Assembly: GCA_947626885.1 (NCBI GenBank)
Contig: CANQTX010000017.1
Span: 1-41,793, forward strand
Direction of reading: 5' to 3'
Length of the DNA: 41,793 nucleotides
DNA from: an uncultured Clostridia bacterium
GTDB lineage: Bacteria > Bacillota > Clostridia > TANB77 > CAG-508
Shown here one piece after another: positions 26,639-34,008 of the stretch (position 1 is the first letter of the stretch; the number at the start of each line of letters is the position of its first letter). Made by a program: the position numbers and the translations under genes. Below the pieces are notes generated by a model. That model worked only from the letters and a program-made list of their open reading frames with translations. It ran no database searches and was not told the origin of the DNA.

Positions 26639-27609
26639 TGGTAAAGCAAATTGTATACTTATTAGTATCATTTATATTGACGGCTATTTTAGGAAAAATA
26701 ATCATTCCATTATTAAGAAAATTAAAAGTAGGGCAGAGTGAAAGAGAAGATGGACCTAGATCACATCTTAGAAAACAAGGAACACCTACAATGGGAGGCA
26801 TTATGATGATTTTAACAATTATCATAATGACAGCTGTTTTTTGCATGCTAAATCCATATCAAGAACAAATAATTCCTATTCTAGCAGTAGCATTAGCAAG
26901 CATTGGATTTGGCATTATTGGTTTTATTGATGATTTTAAAAAAGTGATTTTAAAAAATACAAAAGGACTAAGTCCTAAATTAAAAATGTTAGGATTATTG
27001 GTGATTTCTATTTTATATACTATGTTTCTAGTCAAATATGTTTCTATAGAGACGAGTATTTATATTCCTTTTATTCACGATGCACTAACACTGCCAATGT
27101 GGATTTATAGTTTATTTACTATTTTTGTAATGTTAGCAACAACAAATGCTGTAAATCTTACAGATGGAGTAGATGGATTAGCAGGTAGTATTTGTACTAT
27201 TATGGCAACAGCTATTTCTATTATTGCTATCAAGTTAGGAAACACAAGCATTTCTGTTTTTGGTAGTATTGTGGCAGGAAGTTGTGCTGGTTTTTTGATT
27301 TATAATTTTCATAAAGCAAAAGTAATGATGGGAGACACAGGTTCACTTTTGTTAGGAGGCGCTATTTCTAGTATGGTAATTTTCCTAAAAAATCCTCTTA
27401 TTTTGTTATTTGTAGCAATTATTCCTATTTTAGAAACAGCCTCTGTGATATTACAAGTATTATATTTTAGAAAGACGGGAAAAAGGTTATTTAAAATGTC
27501 ACCTTTACATCATCATTTTGAACTAACAGGTTGGAGAGAGAATAAAGTTGTTGGTGTATTTGCCACAATTACATTTATTGCATCCATCATAGGAATTGTT
27601 GCAATATAA
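26638..27609 (+). CDS. mraY: Phospho-N-acetylmuramoyl-pentapeptide-transferase MraY
   Basis: A 323-residue integral membrane enzyme (about ten helices) that transfers phospho-MurNAc-pentapeptide to undecaprenyl phosphate, giving lipid I. Conserved features are EREDGPRSHLRKQGTPTMGG near residues 36-55, the Asp-rich FGIIGFIDDFKK (about 92-103), NLTDGVDGLAG (about 174-184), MMGDTGSLLLGG and the histidine-rich MSPLHHHFELTGW. The start codon shares its A with the murE stop, so translation is probably coupled. FtsW follows directly. Confidence 0.97.
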   Translation: MVKQIVYLLVSFILTAILGKIIIPLLRKLKVGQSEREDGPRSHLRKQGTPTMGGIMMILTIIIMTAVFCMLNPYQEQIIPILAVALASIGFGIIGFIDDFKKVILKNTKGLSPKLKMLGLLVISILYTMFLVKYVSIETSIYIPFIHDALTLPMWIYSLFTIFVMLATTNAVNLTDGVDGLAGSICTIMATAISIIAIKLGNTSISVFGSIVAGSCAGFLIYNFHKAKVMMGDTGSLLLGGAISSMVIFLKNPLILLFVAIIPILETASVILQVLYFRKTGKRLFKMSPLHHHFELTGWRENKVVGVFATITFIASIIGIVAI

Positions 27610-27627
27610 ATGGAAAGGATTTATAGA

Positions 27628-28803
27628 ATGGCACATAAAAGTAAGAAAAGAAAAAAATTTAATTTTTTTACAAAGGGCTCCATAGATTATACGATATTAA
27701 TAGTAACAATATTGTTACTATGTTTAGGCATTATTATGGTATTATCTGCTAGTGCACCATCATCTTTATCGGAAAATGGAAATAGTTATCAATATGTGAC
27801 AAGACAATCGATTGCAGCAGTAGGTGGACTAGTGGCAATGTTTGTACTTTCAAGTGTAGATTATCGAGTGTATCGAAAGTTAAAATGGATCATTTATATT
27901 GTTATGCTAGGATTGTTGGTGTTAGTGGGCATATCTGGTATGGATGCAGGTGGTGCTAGAAGGTGGATCAATATAGCAGGTTTCAACTTCCAACCTTCTG
28001 AATTTGCTAAAATTGGATTTATTTTAGTATTTGCCTCATATTTAAGTGACATGAAAGAAAACAATAAAATGAAGAATATTTGGTTTGGATGTGCAAAACC
28101 ACTGGTATTATTAGGACCTATTGTTGTATCTATTTTGATATTGCAAAATCATTTTAGTGCCACTTTTATCATTTGTGCAGTTACAGTAGTGCAAATGTTT
28201 GTAGCTGGTACGAGAATATCTCATTTAATTTTAGTTGGTATTGTAGGGGGATTAGCACTTTTAGGTGGCAAACAAGTAAAAGATTTAGCCAGTGGTGAAG
28301 CAGCCAAAGAAACAACCCAAAATTTCAGAAGCACAAGAATTCAAACATGGTTGGATCCCTTTTCAGATCCAACAGGAGATGGGTGGCAAATTATTCAAAG
28401 CCTTTATGCTATTGGATCAGGTGGATTATTTGGATTAGGATTAGGTAATAGTAGGCAAAAATATTTGTATTTGCCAGAGCCACATAATGATTTTATTTTT
28501 GCTGTTTTAGCAGAAGAACTAGGGTTTTTTGGTTGTTTGGTTGTTATATTATTGTTTGTTATATTTATTTGGAGAGGCATTGTTATCGCTATGAGGGCAC
28601 CGGATAGTTTTGGCACATTAATTGCGATAGGAATTGTGACAATGATAGGTCTACAGGCCTTAATCAATATTGCCGTTGTATCTGGTGCAATGCCGGTTAC
28701 AGGAATGCCACTTCCTTTCTTTAGTTATGGAGGAACGGCCATTATGGCGAATTTAGCTGCAGTAGGAATTTTATTGAATATTTCTAAAAGTTGCAGTAAA
28801 TAA
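27628..28803 (+). CDS. ftsW: FtsW/SpoVE-type SEDS peptidoglycan polymerase
   Basis: A 391-residue, ten-helix SEDS glycosyltransferase that polymerises lipid II together with a class B transpeptidase, normally the FtsI protein interrupted upstream. Signatures are SLGGARRWI-like GGARRWINIAGFNFQPSEFAK (split here by variation), LPEPHNDFIFAVLAEELG and the final PLPFFSYGGTAI. I prefer ATG 27628 because GGAAAGGA sits eight bases upstream. The in-frame ATG at 27610, right after the mraY stop, lacks a well-placed SD. Whether it serves vegetative division (FtsW) or spore cortex (SpoVE) cannot be told from sequence. Confidence 0.9.
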   Translation: MAHKSKKRKKFNFFTKGSIDYTILIVTILLLCLGIIMVLSASAPSSLSENGNSYQYVTRQSIAAVGGLVAMFVLSSVDYRVYRKLKWIIYIVMLGLLVLVGISGMDAGGARRWINIAGFNFQPSEFAKIGFILVFASYLSDMKENNKMKNIWFGCAKPLVLLGPIVVSILILQNHFSATFIICAVTVVQMFVAGTRISHLILVGIVGGLALLGGKQVKDLASGEAAKETTQNFRSTRIQTWLDPFSDPTGDGWQIIQSLYAIGSGGLFGLGLGNSRQKYLYLPEPHNDFIFAVLAEELGFFGCLVVILLFVIFIWRGIVIAMRAPDSFGTLIAIGIVTMIGLQALINIAVVSGAMPVTGMPLPFFSYGGTAIMANLAAVGILLNISKSCSK

Positions 28804-28825
28804 TGTAAATAGAAAAGGAAAATGT

Positions 28826-29944
28826 ATGAGAGTTATTATTTCAGCAGCAGGTACAGGAGGACATATTAATCCTGGTATTGCAATTGCTAATAAAATAAAA
28901 GAAAAAGAGCCAGAGTCAAAAATTTTATTCATAGGAACCAATAGAGGATTAGAGAATGATTTAGTACCACGTGCAGGTTATCCTCTTAAAACAATAGAAG
29001 CATATGGTTTTAAGAAAGAAGTTTCTCTAACAAACATGAAACATATTTGGCAAACAATAAGAAGTAGAAAAGACGTAAAAAGAATTATAGAAGCATTTAA
29101 ACCAGATATGGTAATAGGAACAGGAGGATATATTTGTGTTCCTGTTTTTTCAGTGGCTACTGAGAAAAAAATACCTACCGTATTGCATGAAAGTAATGCT
29201 TATCCAGGAAAGGCAGTGAAAATGTTTGCTTCCAAAGTGGATTTGGTATTAGTGGGCTTTCCAGAGACAAAGACCAAGCTGAAAGAGGCAAGAAAAGTGG
29301 TTGTTACAGGAACACCTACCAAAATTCGTAAATTGACTATATCTCCAGAAAAACGAAAACAAATTTTAGCATCTTTCGGCATAAAACAGACACTTCCTGT
29401 TGTATTAGTTTTTGGAGGTAGTCAGGGTGCACAGACAATTAATCAAGCAGTAAAAGAATTAATTTTACATAAGAAAAATGAAAAATATCAAATTATTTGG
29501 GCAACTGGACCAAAGCAATATGATATTTTAAAGGAAGAATTGGAAAAGCATCAAATATCTATCAGTCATATGAAAAATGTAAAAGCAGTTCCATATATTT
29601 ATAATATGGAAGAAATGATGAATATAGCAGACTTATTAGTATGTAGGAGTGGTGCTATGACAATTACAGAGATATCCATTGTAGGAAAACCTGCTATTTT
29701 GGTACCATTACCTTCTAGGTCAGCGAATCGACAAGAAGATAATGCAATGGTTTTAAAGAAAATTGGTGCTGCCAAAATAATTTTAAATCATGATATGAAT
29801 CATAATACCCTATCTGAAGAAATCGATGATATTATTGATAATCATTTAGAATTAGAAGAAATGGGGAGATTAGCTAGTAGCATGGCACCATGTGAAGTAG
29901 AAGAAAAAATATATGAAGCCATAAAGAAAATAAAAGGTTTGTAA
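28826..29944 (+). CDS. murG: UDP-GlcNAc transferase MurG (lipid II synthase)
   Basis: A 372-residue GT28-family membrane-associated glycosyltransferase that adds GlcNAc to lipid I. The N-terminal glycine loop SAAGTGGHINPGIAIA (about residues 6-21), GTGGYICVPV, LHESNAYPGK, the second glycine loop VFGGSQGAQTIN (about 197-208) and CRSGAMTITEI with the nucleotide-binding Glu are all present. The length is typical (about 360-370). A 22-base gap with GAAAAGGA follows ftsW. Usual partners murF, murD, divIB and ftsAZ are not nearby; topA follows instead. Confidence 0.96.
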   Translation: MRVIISAAGTGGHINPGIAIANKIKEKEPESKILFIGTNRGLENDLVPRAGYPLKTIEAYGFKKEVSLTNMKHIWQTIRSRKDVKRIIEAFKPDMVIGTGGYICVPVFSVATEKKIPTVLHESNAYPGKAVKMFASKVDLVLVGFPETKTKLKEARKVVVTGTPTKIRKLTISPEKRKQILASFGIKQTLPVVLVFGGSQGAQTINQAVKELILHKKNEKYQIIWATGPKQYDILKEELEKHQISISHMKNVKAVPYIYNMEEMMNIADLLVCRSGAMTITEISIVGKPAILVPLPSRSANRQEDNAMVLKKIGAAKIILNHDMNHNTLSEEIDDIIDNHLELEEMGRLASSMAPCEVEEKIYEAIKKIKGL

Positions 29945-30022
29945 AAAACAAAGAAAAATCTTGCAAAAATAGTGAAGATGCATTACAATACATAGAAAAA
30001 TAAAAAGTGTGGGAGAAGATGA

Positions 30023-32092
30023 ATGATAGATAAATTAGTTATTGTGGAATCGCCAGCTAAAGCCAACACAATTAAAAAGTTTTTAGGTAGTAGAAGCAAA
30101 GTGATTGCTTCTATGGGACATATTAGAGATTTACCTAAATCTAAAATGGGAATTAATATAGAAGACGATTTTGAACCAGAGTATATTAATATACGCGGAA
30201 AAGCAAGTTTAATTAATACTTTAAAAAAAGAAGCTAAGAATGCGAAAAAAGTTTATTTGGCAACTGACCCTGATCGTGAAGGAGAAGCTATTGCATGGCA
30301 TTTAGCATATTTATTAAATATAGATGAAAAAAGCTTATGTAGAGTTACTTTTAATGAAATTACTAAGGAAGCAGTAAAGAAGGGTATGAATGAGCCTAGA
30401 ACAATTGATTTAAATCTAACAAATGCACAACAAGCTAGGCGTGTATTAGATAGAATTGTGGGATACAAAATTAGCCCTGTATTATGGAAAAAAGTAAAAA
30501 GAGGTTTATCAGCCGGCAGAGTCCAATCAGTAGCTGTTAAGCTAATTGTGGATAGAGAAGAAGAAATTGAAAGCTTTATTCCAGAGGAATATTGGAATAT
30601 TCATTTAACAGTATCTGATCAAACAACAAAAACGAAATTTGATTGTAAATTTATAGGAAAAAATGGTAAAAAAATAGCACTTCATACAAAAGAACAAGTT
30701 GATGAAATTTTAAAAGATCTAAAAGGGGCTAAATATCATGTTACAGATATAAAAAAGGGAGAGAAAAAGAGAAATCCTGCACCTCCTTTTACTACAAGTA
30801 CTTTGCAACAAGATGCATCTAGAAAGTTAAATTTTGCTATTAAAAAAACAATGTCAGTGGCACAAGGATTATATGAAGGAGTAAAATTACCTCAAATTGG
30901 TGAAACAGGTTTAATTACGTATATGAGAACAGATTCAACTAGAATTTCTAATGAAGCCAGAGCAGCTGCTAAAGAATATATTGAAAGTATTTATGGTGCT
31001 AAATACTATGAAAATCGTTTTTACAAAACAAAATCAGATGCACAGGATGCTCACGAAGCAATTAGACCATCCCATATAGAGTTAACGCCAGAATCTATTA
31101 AAGATGCCTTAACATCAGATCAATATAAATTATACCGATTAATTTATAATCGATTTATAGCCAGTCAAATGGCAGCTGCTATATATGATACTGTATCTGT
31201 TTCTATTGAAGGAAATAACTATAACTTTAAAGCAAATGGACAAACTATGAAATTTAAGGGATATATGACATTATATATTGAAACAGAAGAAAAAGAAGAA
31301 TTTATGCAGATACCAGAATTAGTAGTAGGAGAAGAAGTAAAAAAGGAAAAAATAGATGCAAAACAAAGTTTTACAGAACCACCAGCTAGATATACAGAAG
31401 CTAGTTTAGTAAAAGCATTAGAGGAAAAAGGAATCGGGCGTCCAAGCACTTATGCGCCTACGATTACTACAATATTAACAAGAAGATATATTGAGAAATC
31501 TCAAAAACAATTAATACCAACAGATTTAGGAAGAGTGGTAAATGGTCTCTTAATTGAAAATTTTGGAGATGTTATTAATGTAGCATTTACAGCCCAAATG
31601 GAAGAAGAGTTTGATAAAATTGCAGAAGGTAATGAAAATTGGAAAAAAGTTATAAGAGAATTTTACACACCATTTGAACAAATTGTGGAAAAAGTAGATA
31701 AAGAATTAGAACATGTAAAATTAGAATATGAAGTTTCAGATGTACCATGTGAGAAATGTGGCAGAATGATGGTTATCAAGTATGGAAGATATGGTAAATT
31801 TTTAGCATGTCCAGGTTATCCAGAATGTAAAAATGCAAAACCAATAGTAGAGACGATTGATGTACCGTGTCCTGTTTGTGGAGGTGTTGTTCAAGTTAGA
31901 AAAACAAAAAGGAAACGTAATTATTATATCTGTGAAAATAATAAAGGGGAAAATGAAGGATGTTCCTATATCTCTTGGAATAAACCGAAGCCAGGAGAAA
32001 AATTTATTGCAAGAGAGGACATAACTGAAATAAAAAAAGAAAGAAAAAAGAATTCTAGAACCAAAAAAGCATCTGTCAAAAAGAAGAAATAA
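30023..32092 (+). CDS. topA: DNA topoisomerase I
   Basis: A 689-residue type IA topoisomerase that relaxes negative supercoils. The Toprim domain begins LVIVESPAKANTIKKFLG and contains ATDPDREGEAIAWH (the acidic triad). The active-site tyrosine is in LITYMRTDSTR (about residue 302). Two C-terminal zinc-ribbon-like repeats follow: CEKCGRM with CPGYPEC, and CPVCGG with a later pair of Cys. It ends in a basic Lys-rich tail. Length and domain order match Firmicutes TopA. SD GGGAGAAGA precedes the ATG. The topA-trmFO order is common in Firmicutes. Confidence 0.97.
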   Translation: MIDKLVIVESPAKANTIKKFLGSRSKVIASMGHIRDLPKSKMGINIEDDFEPEYINIRGKASLINTLKKEAKNAKKVYLATDPDREGEAIAWHLAYLLNIDEKSLCRVTFNEITKEAVKKGMNEPRTIDLNLTNAQQARRVLDRIVGYKISPVLWKKVKRGLSAGRVQSVAVKLIVDREEEIESFIPEEYWNIHLTVSDQTTKTKFDCKFIGKNGKKIALHTKEQVDEILKDLKGAKYHVTDIKKGEKKRNPAPPFTTSTLQQDASRKLNFAIKKTMSVAQGLYEGVKLPQIGETGLITYMRTDSTRISNEARAAAKEYIESIYGAKYYENRFYKTKSDAQDAHEAIRPSHIELTPESIKDALTSDQYKLYRLIYNRFIASQMAAAIYDTVSVSIEGNNYNFKANGQTMKFKGYMTLYIETEEKEEFMQIPELVVGEEVKKEKIDAKQSFTEPPARYTEASLVKALEEKGIGRPSTYAPTITTILTRRYIEKSQKQLIPTDLGRVVNGLLIENFGDVINVAFTAQMEEEFDKIAEGNENWKKVIREFYTPFEQIVEKVDKELEHVKLEYEVSDVPCEKCGRMMVIKYGRYGKFLACPGYPECKNAKPIVETIDVPCPVCGGVVQVRKTKRKRNYYICENNKGENEGCSYISWNKPKPGEKFIAREDITEIKKERKKNSRTKKASVKKKK

Positions 32093-32104
32093 AATATTTT
32101 AAAG

Positions 32105-32145
32105 AGCGTGCTATCAAAAAGGAAAGTTTGTTAGCATGCTTTTGT
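32105..32145 (+). terminator. Terminator after topA
   Basis: AGCGTGCTA (32105-32113) pairs with TAGCATGCT (32132-32140), with one G-U pair, followed by TTTGTTT. The rest of the gap to trmFO (32146-32390) contains a promoter and about 150 bases of A+T-rich leader with no ORF or structure I can support. Confidence 0.6.
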
Positions 32146-32204
32146 TTATATTTAGATAATAGAGGAAGTATAATGATAGTGATGAAAATGTAACCAAAAT
32201 GTAA

Positions 32205-32233
32205 TTGAAATACGACTTAAGTAACCGTATAAT
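32205..32233 (+). promoter_or_regulatory. Promoter of trmFO
   Basis: TTGAAA (32205-32210) and TATAAT (32228-32233) are 17 bases apart. The predicted leader before trmFO is about 150 bases. Confidence 0.65.
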
Positions 32234-32390
32234 AAGCTTATATTATTATAGGTAATAGAAATATTTGGTAAAATGTTTAAAAAAAAGTAATAAAATGTAA
32301 AAAATACTTAGTAATTAAAAATATAGATAAAAACAGAGAAAATAATTTAAAAGATAACAGGCGGAATTCTAAAATAAAGGATGTATAGCA

Positions 32391-33764
32391 ATGCAAGAGA
32401 TAATTGTAATAGGTGGAGGACTTGCTGGAAGTGAAGCTGCACTTCAAATAGCAAAACGAAAAATAAAAGTAAAACTATATGAAATGAAGCCAGAAAAATT
32501 TTCAAAGGCACATAGTAATGAAAATCTAGCAGAGATTGTATGTAGTAATTCATTTAAATCAGATTTACTTACTAACGCATGTGGTTTATTGAAAGAAGAA
32601 TTAAGACTATTGGGGAGTGAACTTATTCCCATAGCAGATAGTGTCAAGGTACCCGCAGGACAAGCTTTGGCGGTAGATAGAGAAAAATTTAGTCAAATAG
32701 TAACTCAAAAAATAGAAGAAAATCCATATATACAGGTTATTAGAAAAGAAGTTACGCAGATTCCTGAGAATACAATAGTTATTGTGGCAACTGGGCCGTT
32801 AACATCTGATTCCTTATCAAAAGAAATTGCTAAGTTCGTAGGAATGGATGCTTTATTTTTTTATGATGCGGCAGCACCTATTGTTGAAAAAGAAAGCATA
32901 AATTGGGATATTGCTTTTTATGGTAATCGATATGAACAAGAAAGAAGAAAAGAAGAACAAGAAAGTATTTGGAAAGAGAGAATTAGAAAGCAAGAAGCAA
33001 GTTATATCAATCTTCCTATGAATCAAGAAGAATATGAAATATTTTATAAGGAATTAATTTCTGCAGAAATAGTAACATTGCACAACTTTGAAAAAAGAGA
33101 AATATTTGAAGGATGTATGCCAATAGAAATTATGGCGAAAAGAGGCATAGATACTTTAAGATTTGGCCCGTTAAAACCAGTAGGTTTTACGGATCCAAGA
33201 ACAGGAAAAAGACCATATGCAATTGTACAATTGCGACAAGATAATTGTGAAGGAAATTTATATAATATAGTAGGTTTTCAAACAAATCTAAAATTTGGAG
33301 AACAAAAAAGAGTATTTTCCTTAATTCCTGGACTGGAAGAGGCAAATTTTATAAAATATGGTGTTATGCATAGAAATACTTATATTAATTCTACAAAGTT
33401 ATTGGATAACACCTATCGTATGAAAGAAAATCATAATATCTATTTTGCAGGACAAATAACAGGAGTGGAAGGTTATGTAGAATCAATATCTTCAGGATTA
33501 TTAGCTGGAATCAATGTAGCAAATCAAGTATTAAATAAGAAAAAATGTATTATGCCCAAGGAAACAGTAATAGGAGCTCTAGCAGAATATATTTCTACAG
33601 AAAATGATACATTTCAGCCAATGAATGCTAATTTTGGCATATTACCAGCACTTCCTGAAAAAATAAGAGATAAAAAAGAAAAATATAAAATATTATCTAA
33701 TGTTTCTTTAGAAAACATAAAAAATATTATTGAAAACTTAGGAAAACGTGATAAAAATAGTTAA
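32391..33764 (+). CDS. trmFO: Folate-dependent tRNA uracil-54 methyltransferase TrmFO
   Basis: A 457-residue FAD- and methylenetetrahydrofolate-dependent enzyme that makes ribothymidine at position 54 of tRNA. Diagnostic segments are the N-terminal IIVIGGGLAGSEAALQIA, YEMKPEKFSKAH, EIVCSNSFKS (with the family Cys), GPLTSDSLSKEI, GCMPIEIMAKRGIDTLRFGPLKPVG and FAGQITGVEGYVES. The length is close to the usual 435-460. SD AAAGGA lies before the ATG. In many Firmicutes trmFO is followed by xerC and hslV; here it is followed by an unrelated coiled-coil operon. Confidence 0.96.
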   Translation: MQEIIVIGGGLAGSEAALQIAKRKIKVKLYEMKPEKFSKAHSNENLAEIVCSNSFKSDLLTNACGLLKEELRLLGSELIPIADSVKVPAGQALAVDREKFSQIVTQKIEENPYIQVIRKEVTQIPENTIVIVATGPLTSDSLSKEIAKFVGMDALFFYDAAAPIVEKESINWDIAFYGNRYEQERRKEEQESIWKERIRKQEASYINLPMNQEEYEIFYKELISAEIVTLHNFEKREIFEGCMPIEIMAKRGIDTLRFGPLKPVGFTDPRTGKRPYAIVQLRQDNCEGNLYNIVGFQTNLKFGEQKRVFSLIPGLEEANFIKYGVMHRNTYINSTKLLDNTYRMKENHNIYFAGQITGVEGYVESISSGLLAGINVANQVLNKKKCIMPKETVIGALAEYISTENDTFQPMNANFGILPALPEKIRDKKEKYKILSNVSLENIKNIIENLGKRDKNS

Positions 33765-33790
33765 AACATCCATTAATTTACATAAAATTG

Positions 33791-33819
33791 TTGACATTTT
33801 TTTCTTGTAAGTGTATAAT
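33791..33819 (+). promoter_or_regulatory. Consensus promoter of the coiled-coil operon
   Basis: A perfect TTGACA (33791-33796) and a perfect TATAAT (33814-33819) have ideal 17-base spacing, the best promoter in the window. It implies high, constitutive expression of the two genes below unless they are otherwise repressed. Confidence 0.85.
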
Positions 33820-33861
33820 AAAATTATGATGGTTTATGAACAATGGAAGGAGAAATTTTTT

Positions 33862-33984
33862 ATGGAAAAAAAATTAAATGACAAAGGAAAAAAGCTACTT
33901 GAAAAATTAGTAAAAACTAAAATAGAAATTACAGAAAATATGGTGAGTGCTGAAGTGAATAAAAAAGTAAAAAATGAAAAATAA
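33862..33984 (+). CDS. 40-aa basic small protein upstream of the coiled-coil protein
   Basis: An ATG with AAGGAG upstream opens a 40-codon ORF rich in Lys and Glu (begins MEKKLNDKGKKLLEKL, ends NKKVKNEK), predicted as one or two charged amphipathic helices. It lies 42 bases after the consensus promoter and 24 bases before the 989-aa gene, with its own good ribosome binding site. I recognise no family. It may be a partner that joins the coiled coil, or a short upstream ORF that tunes translation. Confidence 0.6.
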   Translation: MEKKLNDKGKKLLEKLVKTKIEITENMVSAEVNKKVKNEK

Positions 33985-34008
33985 AAATAAAAAAGGAGGA
34001 CTTTTTTT

